DNA of 63,012 nucleotides from Acidobacteriota bacterium (lineage in GTDB: Bacteria > Acidobacteriota > Terriglobia > Bryobacterales > Bryobacteraceae), in the NCBI GenBank assembly GCA_947470805.1, contig CANIVU010000047.1, positions 1-63,012 of the forward strand, written 5' to 3'. Shown here piece by piece: positions 1 through 7,614 of the stretch. Each line of letters starts with the position of its first letter. Position 1 is the stretch's first letter. Made by a program: the position numbers and the translations under genes. Under the pieces are notes generated by a model that made no database searches, was not told where the DNA came from, and saw only the letters and a program-made list of their open reading frames with translations.

Positions 1-192
1 GTGGGAGGCGGCGTACTTCGAGAGCAGGGCCTGTTCGGGGTCCCAGATGGCGACGATGGTGATGTCGTTGGGGCGGGCCTGGGCGGCGCGGAGGAAGCCG
101 GTGACGTGGCCGTGGTTGAGGCCGGCGATAGCGACGCGGAGTGGTTCGGCGTGGAGGGTGAGGGCGAGGAGGGCAAGGAGGAGCGGGCGCAT
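1..192 (-). CDS. Gfo/Idh/MocA-type oxidoreductase, N-terminal part (cut by window edge)
   Basis: The reading frame from the ATG at 192-190 stays open to base 1, giving the first 64 residues of a longer protein. It begins with a hydrophobic signal peptide (MRPLLLALLALTLHA), then a Rossmann beta-alpha start, PLRVAIAGLNHGHV, in which G-x-N-H-G-H replaces the usual GxGxxG. FLRAAQARPNDITIVAIWDP follows, where the Asp ending beta-2 would face the NAD(P) ribose. This matches secreted Gfo/Idh/MocA sugar dehydrogenases. The fucosidase gene ends 13 bp upstream on the same strand, so the two are probably co-transcribed. The family call rests on the N-terminus alone; substrate unknown. Confidence 0.7.
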   Translation of the reverse strand, partial: MRPLLLALLALTLHAEPLRVAIAGLNHGHVTGFLRAAQARPNDITIVAIWDPEQALLSKYAASH

Positions 193-205
193 GGGGATCC
201 TTTGG

Positions 206-1618
206 TTATCGGGTGAGCTGCCAGCCGTTTTCGATTTTGAGGGTGATGGTGGAGGCGGAGGCGCGGGGGAGAAGGAGCGTTAGGGCGCTCCCTTTCTGGA
301 CTGTCCCAATGGTCGGTCCGCCAAGGATGCGAACCTTGCCGGCGGGGTCGAGGAAGAGGTTTTCGATGGTGAGCGGGCCGGAAGGCTTTTCGTGCAGGAA
401 GGCGTAGAGGGTCTCGCCTTTGCGGGTGAAGTGGACCTTTTTGCCGCTGGCGGTTTCTCCGGTGGGGTTGGCGGCGGGGATGGTGCCGTAGATGGCTTCA
501 CCGTTGACGGCCATCCAATCGCCGAGCTTGGTGAGGCGGTCCAACTGGATGTCGCTGATAGAGCCATCGGGGCGGGGGCCGATGTTCAGGAGTAAGTTGC
601 CGTTGTTACTTACTATGTCGACGAAGAGTGTAATTAACTTCTCGGGCTCCATGACGTGTTCGGGGCCTTCGATCTGGTTGTAGCCGAAGCTGAAGCCGAG
701 GCCGCGGCAGGCTTCCCATTTCTTGTCGGCGACGCGGTCGTGGACGGCGTATTCGGGGGTGGTGAAATCGAAGTGGTCCTGGGAGAAGCGGTTGTTGATG
801 AGACCGTCGGGGAACTTGTTGTAGTAGTCGGAGAAGATCTGGGGGAGCTGGCCTTGTTTGGGATATCCGATGTCGTTCCAGAGGATGGAGGGCTGGTAGC
901 GTTCGATGAGTTCGCGCCAGTGGGCATCGGCATATTGGGCGTATTCTTCGGTTTGGATGACGGTGCCGCCGACCTGCTCCATGGTGGCGATTGGCGTGGG
1001 ATTGAAGGACCAATCGAGGCCGCCGGAGTAGTAGAGGCCCATGCGGAGGCCTTCGGCGCGGACGGCTTCGGAGAGTTCGCCGACGAGGTCGCGGGTGGAG
1101 GTGAGGCCGGGGTGTTTGGGGTTGGGGACGCGGCTGGGCCAGAGGGTGAAGCCGTCGTGGTGCTTGGTGGTGAGGACGGCGTATTTGGCGCCGGCTTTTT
1201 TGAAGAGTTTGGCCCAGTTGGCGGGTTGCCATTTGGGAGTTTCTTTATTGAACGTTTCGGCGAAGTTATAGTAATCGAAGTTATCGCCGTAGGTTTTGAC
1301 GTGGTGGGCGTAGGTTTGGGTGTTCGTGAGGCGAATGGAGTTGAGGTACCACTCGGCGTAGGGATTATTGGCGAACCATTTGGAGAAATCGACTTTGCCG
1401 AGTTCGCCTGTGGGCGGGGCCCAGGCGGGGACGGAATAGAGGCCCCAGTGGATGAAGATGCCGAGCTTGGCATCGCGGAACCAGGCGGGGGCCTGATGGC
1501 GGCGGAGGGAGTTCCAATCGGGGGTGAAGGTGAGCGGGCCGCTTTGGCGACGGCCCTGGGAAAATGCGGCGGTGGCGCCGAGGGAGAGGGTGCATAGGAA
1601 TGCACGGCGGTTGGTCAT
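206..1618 (-). CDS. Alpha-L-fucosidase, GH29 family, exported
   Basis: This 470-residue protein is predicted to hydrolyse terminal alpha-L-fucose from glycans by a retaining mechanism. It starts with a Tat-like signal (NRRAFLC, then a hydrophobic stretch). GH29 landmarks are WFRDAKLGIFIHWG (46-59), TTKHHDGFTLWPS (150-162, the substrate-binding HHD), a GLYYSGGLDW segment (194-203) and ILWNDIGYP (245-253), whose Asp249 sits at the usual nucleophile position. The C-terminal 100 residues look like the beta-sandwich common in the family. The length is normal for bacterial GH29. It is followed by the partial Gfo/Idh/MocA gene. Export points to periplasmic or extracellular trimming of fucosylated oligosaccharides. 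Confidence 0.93.
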   Translation of the reverse strand: MTNRRAFLCTLSLGATAAFSQGRRQSGPLTFTPDWNSLRRHQAPAWFRDAKLGIFIHWGLYSVPAWAPPTGELGKVDFSKWFANNPYAEWYLNSIRLTNTQTYAHHVKTYGDNFDYYNFAETFNKETPKWQPANWAKLFKKAGAKYAVLTTKHHDGFTLWPSRVPNPKHPGLTSTRDLVGELSEAVRAEGLRMGLYYSGGLDWSFNPTPIATMEQVGGTVIQTEEYAQYADAHWRELIERYQPSILWNDIGYPKQGQLPQIFSDYYNKFPDGLINNRFSQDHFDFTTPEYAVHDRVADKKWEACRGLGFSFGYNQIEGPEHVMEPEKLITLFVDIVSNNGNLLLNIGPRPDGSISDIQLDRLTKLGDWMAVNGEAIYGTIPAANPTGETASGKKVHFTRKGETLYAFLHEKPSGPLTIENLFLDPAGKVRILGGPTIGTVQKGSALTLLLPRASASTITLKIENGWQLTR

Positions 1619-1659
1619 GGGCCTCGGCTTTACCGTATCACGGATTGAGGATTTGGGCG

Positions 1660-1693
1660 GGGGACACCCGGCCTTCGGCCCGCGGGTGTCCCC
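1660..1693. terminator. Strong intergenic hairpin (perfect 11-bp stem)
   Basis: GGGGACACCCG at 1660-1670 pairs perfectly with CGGGTGTCCCC at 1683-1693. The 12-nt loop contains GCCTTCGGC, itself a 3-bp stem with a TTC loop. It lies between the fucosidase start (1618) and the stop of the broken SMP-30 gene (1718). There is TTT directly after it on the plus strand but no U-run on the minus strand, so a classical Rho-independent terminator for the leftward gene is only partly met. It could instead be a REP-like palindrome. Confidence 0.5.
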
Positions 1694-1717
1694 TTTGGTT
1701 GATTGCTGCGGGGAGGC

Positions 1718-2739
1718 CTAGGGGAGTTGGAGGCCTTTGTCGGGGACGGCGACGTCGAAGACGGTGAAGAAGGCCGGGTTGAGCGGATTGACGAGGCTGG
1801 CGTGGTTGGTGACCAGGATGCGATCGTTTTCGTCGTCGAAGGCGATGTTGGCCGGGTTGACCCAGGGTACGTTGGCGGGGGCGGTGTAGCGGCGTTGTTC
1901 CTGGCCGTTGGGGAGCAGGACGCTGATTTCACTGGAGCCGGCGAGAGAGACGTAGAGCTTGCCGTTGTTGGCGAAGGCGATACCGTCGGGGCCGGGGAAG
2001 CCGGCGGGGGAGGCGGGGTAGACGTGGAACTCGGTGAGTTGGGCGGCGGTGGGCTGGGCGACGAGGGGGAGGCTCAGGATGGCGCCGGAGAAGTCGTTGC
2101 GGACGGTTACGGAGACGTAGAGGCGCTTGCCTTGTTTGTCGACGCGGATGCCGTTGACGCCGAAGGGGAGGTTGGGGTTGCCGGCGAGGCGCGGGTCGGC
2201 GAACCAGAGTTGGGCGGCGCCGCCGCCGGGGGCGACTTTGTAGATGGCGCCCTGGAAGGTGTCGGTGACGTAGAGGTTGCCTTTGTCGTCGAAGGCGAGA
2301 TCGTTGAGCAGGGTGGGCTGGATTTGCGGGAAGGTGGCGTAGACGGACTGGGTGTTGGCGGCGTCGAGCTTCATTTTGATGATGCCGACGAAGGGTTCGA
2401 TGACATAGAGATTTTCGTCCTCGCCGAAGGCGATACAGGAGGCGCGCGGAAGGGGATGTAGGGGTTGGCGATGGTGATGGGCAGTTGGCGGAGGAGGGTG
2501 CCGGATTGGAGGCTGTATTCAAAGATGACGGCCGGGGTGGTGAGGCCAAAGGCGGCCGGGCCGGCGACGTAGAACTTGTGGCCTTTGATGGCGATGCCTT
2601 CGGGGAGGCCGGGGGCGGGGACTTGGGCGACGACGCGGGAGTCCCCGGCGGAGCGGTGGTCATTTTCGGCGAGTGCGATTGGCGCGGCGGCCAAGGTGAT
2701 AAGGGCTGCGGCGAGGCGCAGGTGAGAATAAGCGATCAT
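1718..2739 (-). pseudogene. SMP-30/gluconolactonase-like beta-propeller protein, broken by a frameshift
   Basis: Two overlapping frames make one protein. The N-terminal part starts at the ATG at 2739 (signal peptide MIAYSHLRLAAALITLAAA, then LPEGIAIKGHKFYVAG) and runs to NPYIPF. The C-terminal part continues as ASCIAFGEDENLYVIEPFVG and on to the stop at 1718-1720. It has NHL/SMP-30 strands such as NDLAFDDKGNLYVTDTFQG, FGVNGIRVDKQGKRLYVSV and FPGPDGIAFANNGKLYVSL. Removing 2 nt from the GCGCGC run at 2442-2447 restores one 339-residue frame, and 1022 minus 2 divides by 3. Such proteins are usually secreted lactonase- or vgb-like propellers; substrate unknown. It is either a real pseudogene or a sequencing error in a dinucleotide run. 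Confidence 0.8.
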
Positions 2740-2808
2740 GCCGTTAATTGCGAAATCCGGAGATGGATTTTTCTCTCGCCCCGGGAATTTTGTATAGAAT
2801 ACGGGGCG

Positions 2809-3978
2809 ATGAAACATACATTGTTGGGCGTGGCGTTGGCGCTGTGCGTGGCCGGGCAGCAGGCGCACGTGAACCTGGAGTGGAATCCGCAGGCGAACCG
2901 GGAGAACTTGAAGCCGTTCGGGGCTGCGGTGATTTCGCCTGAGGTGCACGCCGACCGGCGGGTGACGTTCCGCGTGCCGGCTCCGGCGGCGAGCGAGGTG
3001 TTGCTGGCTGGCGGGCCATTGCAGCTTGGCTATGCGGGCGGGGAGAAGAAGTTTGTGAAGGGCGCCGACGGGGTGTGGACTCTGACGGTGGGGCCGGTGA
3101 CGCCGAACCTGTATGTGTACAAGCTGGTGATTGACGGGGTGACGGTGCCGGACCCGAACAACACGATTGCCGGGGTGGGGGATCAGCCGCCATATTCGAT
3201 GTTAGTGGTGGCCGGGGATGGGCCGGCGTATTATGACGCCAAGCCCGTGTCGCATGGGACAGTTACGCGGCACGTCTATCATTCAACAGTAACTGGCGGG
3301 GAGCGGGAGATGTATGTGTATCTGCCGCCGGGTTACACGGCGAAGAAGAAGTATCCGGTGTTGTATTTGTTTGGCGGGAGCGGGGAGATGGCGGGGAACT
3401 GGGCGATAGAGGGGCGGGCGAATTTCATTCTGGACAACTTGCTGACCGAGGGCAAGGCGAAGGCGATGATTATTGCGATGCCGAACAATCAGATGGTGCA
3501 CCGGGGGGATCCGGGGTTTCGGGAGAAGGGGCCGGGGTTGTTGGAAAAAGATCTGCGGGACCATATCATTCCGCTGATTGATAAGACGTATTCGACGGTG
3601 CGGAGCCCGCGGGGGCGGGCGATGGCGGGGCTATCGATGGGCGGGGGGCACACGCAGGCGGTGGGGTTCCGGGCGTTGGATCTCTTTGGTTCGTTCGGGA
3701 TATTGAGCGCAGGGAACCGGGAGTCGGAAACGGCGAGCGCGGCGTTTTTGAATGACCCGAAGGTGAATGAGAAGGTGGATTATCTGCTGGTTGGGCAGGG
3801 GACGTTTGAGCCGAAGGGGATGGGGCCGACGGGGGCGGGGACGGCGGCGCTGAAGGCGGCGCTGGAGAAGCACAACGTGAAGTTTGTCTATTACGAGGGT
3901 GGCGGTGGCGCGCACGATTGGGCTACGTGGCGGCATTTGTTGGCGGAGAGGTTATTGCCGGGGTTGTGGCGGAAGTAG
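2809..3978 (+). CDS. Secreted esterase, PF00756 (enterochelin esterase/CE1-like)
   Basis: The ATG at 2809 is chosen because it directly precedes a signal peptide (MKHTLLGVALALCVAGQQ); the frame is open upstream but that part reads as non-coding. The 389-residue protein has an N-terminal immunoglobulin-like domain (about 45-135: RVTFRVPAPAASEVLLAGG, VYKLVIDGVTVPDP) as in IroE/CE1 esterases. An alpha/beta hydrolase domain follows: MYVYLPPGYTAKKKYPVLYL (168-187), nucleophile Ser276 in GLSMGG, and His369 in GGAHDWATW. Expected activity is hydrolysis of a carboxylic ester such as feruloyl, acetyl or a siderophore ester; substrate not determinable. It diverges from the broken SMP-30 gene across a 69-bp gap. 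TATAGAAT at 2793-2800 is a possible -10, with no convincing -35. Confidence 0.85.
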   Translation: MKHTLLGVALALCVAGQQAHVNLEWNPQANRENLKPFGAAVISPEVHADRRVTFRVPAPAASEVLLAGGPLQLGYAGGEKKFVKGADGVWTLTVGPVTPNLYVYKLVIDGVTVPDPNNTIAGVGDQPPYSMLVVAGDGPAYYDAKPVSHGTVTRHVYHSTVTGGEREMYVYLPPGYTAKKKYPVLYLFGGSGEMAGNWAIEGRANFILDNLLTEGKAKAMIIAMPNNQMVHRGDPGFREKGPGLLEKDLRDHIIPLIDKTYSTVRSPRGRAMAGLSMGGGHTQAVGFRALDLFGSFGILSAGNRESETASAAFLNDPKVNEKVDYLLVGQGTFEPKGMGPTGAGTAALKAALEKHNVKFVYYEGGGGAHDWATWRHLLAERLLPGLWRK

Positions 3979-4143
3979 AGGGCTTCTGAGCGTCCACCTT
4001 CTTGACCTTCTGCGGGTGGTGTCGCGTCTTGGGGACACGGCTGTGGTTGGGGCTGCGGGCCGACCTGTGTTGGAGGATCTGCCCGCCGTTTCCCCGGAGG
4101 GGTTTGTCGCGTTTGGGCTGGCTTGCCGTAGGAACGGAAAGGG

Positions 4144-5439
4144 CTAGATGTAGCGGACGGTGACGGTGGCCGAACTGGTGGCACCTGTGCGGTCCGTGAC
4201 GGTTACGGTGAACTGGTGGAGGCCGCGGGTGGACATCTGGACGGTGGGTGTTGCGGTGCCGCCGTTGAGAATGGCCGCCTGCGGGTAGCCCTGCGGGACG
4301 GACCAGCTATAGGTGAGGTCGCCGGTATTGGGGGTAGTGGAGCCGGAGGCATCGAGGGCGACCTGCGGGCTGTTGGTTTCGATGACGGAGGGCCCGTTGA
4401 TGGCGGCGGTGACGGCGGCGCCGGCCGGGCGATCGGCCACGATCATGAACTCAAACTGGAAGAGGTTGCGGCTGTTGGGGCGGACGTGGCAGAGGGTCCA
4501 GTGGACGTCGGCGGAGCCGGAGACTTCGAGGCGGGTGAAGTTGATCACGCGGTCGCCACGGGCGTCGAGGGCGGCGTCGAAGGGCTTGCAATCACCGGTG
4601 GCGGAGGTGCAGGCGGGGAAGAGGCTGGTGAGCGGCTTGTCGACGCGCATGTAGTGGCTGTCGCCGGAGACGAGAACGACTTCGCCGGGGAAGGCGAGGG
4701 TTTCGGTGCGGAGCACTTTGACGAACTCTTCGAAGCCGCTGCGGGTGGAGCCGGTGCCGGTATCGAGGAAGGTTTCGAAGATGTTGGCCTGGAGGCCGAT
4801 CAGGATACCGAGGGACTTGTTCTGTTTGGCAGTGGCGAAGATCTTGCGGAGCCAGGCAACGTTGGCTTCGTTGCGGGCGGCGAACTCTTTGTCGTTGTCG
4901 TAGAACTTGTTCGCTACGCCTTGGACGAGTTTGTATTCCAGATTGTTGTTGCTGCCGATGGCGTGGATGGTGCCGAAGACGACCGGGCCTTTGACGAGAA
5001 TGGCGTTTTCAGCGTAGAGGGCGTATTTGGGGTCTTCACTTTGGCGGGTTACGGTGACGGGGCGGCGGCCGAGGGACTGGTTGGTTTGATAGTAGGTTTT
5101 GCGGATGAGGGCGAGGCGGTCGAGCGGGTCGTAGGCACCGTTGTTGGTGCGGAGGCAGTCGGCCCATTCGTTGTCGCCGGGCGTGTAGATGACGCCGGTG
5201 TCGAAGGAGTTAAACCAGCTGACGACCTTCGTGTAGTGGGAGTTATCGCAGCGGGTGGAGCCGCTTTTGGTGTCGCCGATGTGGATGGTGAAGTCGACGA
5301 CCTGACGGTTGATGTCGGCGATGACGCGTTCGAACTTGGGTTCGGCGGCGGGGCCGTAGGGCATGTCGCCGATGAGGGCGATGTCGAAATTCTGGGCCAG
5401 CATGGCTGCGGCCGAGAGGGCGAGTAGAGATATGCGCAT
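4144..5439 (-). CDS. Exported metallophosphoesterase-like protein with C-terminal PKD-like domain
   Basis: The frame opens at a GTG (5451), but the ATG at 5439 gives a clean signal peptide (MRISLLALSAAAMLAQ) and is preferred; 431 residues. A calcineurin-type fold is suggested by the order ALIGDMPYG, HIGDTKSG, YTPGDNEW and VSGDSHYMR, with DMP in place of the usual DxH and GDNE in place of GNHD. After about residue 330 there is a PKD-like domain (VALDASGSTTPNTGDLTYSW ... TVTVTDRTGATSSATVTV). It probably acts outside the cytoplasm on a phosphoester. It stands alone; the 165 bp up to the convergent esterase hold nothing I recognise. The enzyme class is fairly secure, the substrate is not. Confidence 0.75.
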   Translation of the reverse strand: MRISLLALSAAAMLAQNFDIALIGDMPYGPAAEPKFERVIADINRQVVDFTIHIGDTKSGSTRCDNSHYTKVVSWFNSFDTGVIYTPGDNEWADCLRTNNGAYDPLDRLALIRKTYYQTNQSLGRRPVTVTRQSEDPKYALYAENAILVKGPVVFGTIHAIGSNNNLEYKLVQGVANKFYDNDKEFAARNEANVAWLRKIFATAKQNKSLGILIGLQANIFETFLDTGTGSTRSGFEEFVKVLRTETLAFPGEVVLVSGDSHYMRVDKPLTSLFPACTSATGDCKPFDAALDARGDRVINFTRLEVSGSADVHWTLCHVRPNSRNLFQFEFMIVADRPAGAAVTAAINGPSVIETNSPQVALDASGSTTPNTGDLTYSWSVPQGYPQAAILNGGTATPTVQMSTRGLHQFTVTVTDRTGATSSATVTVRYI

Positions 5440-5515
5440 AAGGGTCAACACATTGTCTGATTGCGATATGTCGGCGGGATGAATATTTGGTTAGGGTTTT
5501 GTGTCGGACTGGTTT

Positions 5516-6634
5516 TTACGGGTCGAGAGGGTCTAGGGGGTCAACGAGCAGGGACTGCGAGCGGGCGTGGAATTCGAGATCGAAGGGGGACATGCGCTTC
5601 AAGCCTTCATAGGGCAAGTAGCCGAGTTCGGACTGGCAGCGCTGGGCGAAAGAGGGCGCTTCGATGTAGGCGCTTTGGCCTTGATCGGTGGTTATGAGCG
5701 AGGGCTTGTTTTCCGGGAAGTTGTAGCGATAGAGGAGCCGGGCGGCGTTGCGGAGATTGGTGGTGGTATGGCGCGCGTGGGGTTCGATGATGATGGCGGC
5801 GGCGGGGATGGCGTATTCGGCGATGAGCGCCTTTTTCATTTCGAGGGCTTCGCAGAAGGGCGTCTGGTTGGGGTGGACATAGCCGCCGGAGACGATGATG
5901 AACGGGGCCAGACCTGCTTTGAAACGCCGGGCGGCGAGGGTGACGCGGGCTTTGCCCCAAGGGGACATGGTTTGGTTGGGACGGTCCGTGCCGGAGCCGG
6001 GGACGACGATGGCGGCGTATTTGAATTGGTTCCAGTTGGTTGTTCTGATGGCTTCAACCGCTGCCTTGTTTTCGCCTTGTTCCATGGGTTCGAAGCGGCC
6101 AGCTTCGTCGCGCCAGTTGGCTCGTAGCAGTTCCAGGGCGAACCGGAGCGGGGCGTGGAAGAAGAGCGGATGGCCGTCGGGTTCATCGGCCATTACTGCC
6201 TGGACGACGGCCAGCATGCGGGGGAAGGTGGGGGCTTTGACGTCGAACGAAATGGAATCGATTTCGGGATATCGGGGAGGTTTGCCGAGACCGTAGACGT
6301 CGTAGATCCGATTCATGGCAGCGGCGGCCTGCTGCCAGGCTTTTACGAGGTTGGGCGAGTCGCCGTACATGCGGATTTTGCGGAGAGACTCATTGGCGGT
6401 GGTGACCTTGGAGAGGACGTCGCTGACGGTGGCGATCTCTTGCGGGGTCCAGCGCATGGACTCGACGATGTTGGCGGACGAGCGGAGGGCGGCGCGTTTG
6501 GCGGCGGCTATTTGGTTTAGCCGTGCGTCGTTCGGCGTGTGTTGTTCCAGGACGGTGAGGACGTAGAAGTTCTTATCGCGGACCGGTTGGGCGGCTGCCG
6601 CCAGGGCGAGGCTGAGGACGAGGAGCCACTTCAT
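5516..6634 (-). CDS. Exported YdcF/ElyC-like DUF218 domain protein
   Basis: This 372-residue protein has an N-terminal signal peptide (MKWLLVLSLALAAAAQ) and a long helical region. A DUF218 core starts near residue 205 with AAIVVPGSGTDRPNQTMSPW, followed by KAGLAPFIIVSGGYVHPNQT and AAAIIIEPHARHTTTNLRNA. These are the usual Gly-rich, SGG and E-x-x-A-x-x-T-x-x-N blocks. DUF218 members in other bacteria (ElyC/SanA/YdcF) are linked to envelope integrity; the reaction is unknown. Its start overlaps the stop of the upstream zinc-enzyme gene by 4 bp (6631-6634), so it is the third gene of a TonB receptor, S1/P1-like, DUF218 operon. Confidence 0.8.
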   Translation of the reverse strand: MKWLLVLSLALAAAAQPVRDKNFYVLTVLEQHTPNDARLNQIAAAKRAALRSSANIVESMRWTPQEIATVSDVLSKVTTANESLRKIRMYGDSPNLVKAWQQAAAAMNRIYDVYGLGKPPRYPEIDSISFDVKAPTFPRMLAVVQAVMADEPDGHPLFFHAPLRFALELLRANWRDEAGRFEPMEQGENKAAVEAIRTTNWNQFKYAAIVVPGSGTDRPNQTMSPWGKARVTLAARRFKAGLAPFIIVSGGYVHPNQTPFCEALEMKKALIAEYAIPAAAIIIEPHARHTTTNLRNAARLLYRYNFPENKPSLITTDQGQSAYIEAPSFAQRCQSELGYLPYEGLKRMSPFDLEFHARSQSLLVDPLDPLDP

Positions 6635-7614
6635 TTCTTCTGGGGGACCGGGGGGCCGGGAGGGGCGGAGCCGGTGGCGGGGTTGTAATTGGGATTCTTG
6701 GGATCGATGGGGTTGTTGCCGCGGGTGAAGTTGAAGGGCGTATCGCTTTCGAGCCAGGCGGTGTAGGTCAAGTCCCGGAGCAGGGCGGCGCCGGCGGCGA
6801 GGCGTTCGTGGACCAGTTCGCTGGCGCGTTTGTGATCCTTGTCGGCCCAGGCGCCGGCTTTGTCGAGGGCGTAGACTTCGTCGACGAAGGTGGCGGCGGT
6901 GTCGAGGTGATCGAGGATGGCGACGAAGGGATCCTTGAGGCGTTTGGGCTCAGCGACCTGCTTGCGAACGTTTTCGGTTTTGAGCTCGATGAGGTCGACA
7001 AACTGGGACTCCATGCGGCCGTGGATGCGGGGTTCGCGGGTGAAGTCCTTCGGGTTGGGGCCGGACCAGCCATCGTGGTGGATGGTGTCGTGGAGGGGCT
7101 GCGCGCCATCGGCGGTGTAGTGGCCGAGGCGGCCCATGTATTGAGCGATTTCGAGTTCGACGAACTTCGTATCCTGGCCGCCGGACTTCATGGCGCGGTA
7201 GCGGCGCATGGCGGCGCGCATGCGTTCGAAGTTCTCTTGGGCGGCGTAGGGAAGCGTTCCGGTCCAGCGGACGTTGGTTTGGAGTCCGGCTTCGGCGGAC
7301 TGCTTCTTTTGCGCCTCGTACAGGGCGAGGACGAATTCGTAGCGGGAGCGGGGGATGGCCGGGAGCATGGCGAACTGCTCCTTGAACCAGCCGTGGTTGG
7401 GGTCTTCGAGAATCTTCAAAGCTGGTTCGGAGGGGCTGCGCCAGCTATCGGGGATGATGGCGAGATAGGCGATCCAATCTTCGTGCGCTTTGAGGAACAC
7501 GGGGCCATCGGCGGGGAGCGTTTGGACTGCGGAGCGGTTGACGGCGTTGTGGCCGCGGATGCCCCAGCTATAGGCGTTGGCGAGGGCGAGGAGGAGGAGA
7601 ATTGTGCGGCGCAT
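6631..7614 (-). CDS. S1/P1 nuclease / zinc phospholipase C-like protein
   Basis: The protein is 327 residues. The signal peptide ends so that Trp17 (AYS | WGIRGHNAVN) would be the mature N-terminus. In S1/P1 nucleases and Zn-phospholipase C this N-terminal Trp and a nearby His bind zinc; here they are W17 and H22. GRLGHYTADGAQPLHDTIHH is the second hallmark (H-Y-x-x-D-x-x-Q-P-L-H), supplying further zinc ligands. Expected role: periplasmic cleavage of nucleic-acid or phospholipid phosphodiesters. The C-terminus is Pro/Gly rich (TGSAPPGPPVP), probably disordered. It overlaps the upstream receptor gene by 1 bp (TAATG) and the downstream DUF218 gene by 4 bp, so translation is coupled. Confidence 0.8.
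   Translation of the reverse strand: MRRTILLLLALANAYSWGIRGHNAVNRSAVQTLPADGPVFLKAHEDWIAYLAIIPDSWRSPSEPALKILEDPNHGWFKEQFAMLPAIPRSRYEFVLALYEAQKKQSAEAGLQTNVRWTGTLPYAAQENFERMRAAMRRYRAMKSGGQDTKFVELEIAQYMGRLGHYTADGAQPLHDTIHHDGWSGPNPKDFTREPRIHGRMESQFVDLIELKTENVRKQVAEPKRLKDPFVAILDHLDTAATFVDEVYALDKAGAWADKDHKRASELVHERLAAGAALLRDLTYTAWLESDTPFNFTRGNNPIDPKNPNYNPATGSAPPGPPVPQKK

Noticed and set aside
3979-4143. Possible short gene or terminator between the esterase and metallophosphoesterase genes
   Set aside because: The only frame here runs out of the esterase gene out of phase; no hairpin with more than a few base pairs was seen.
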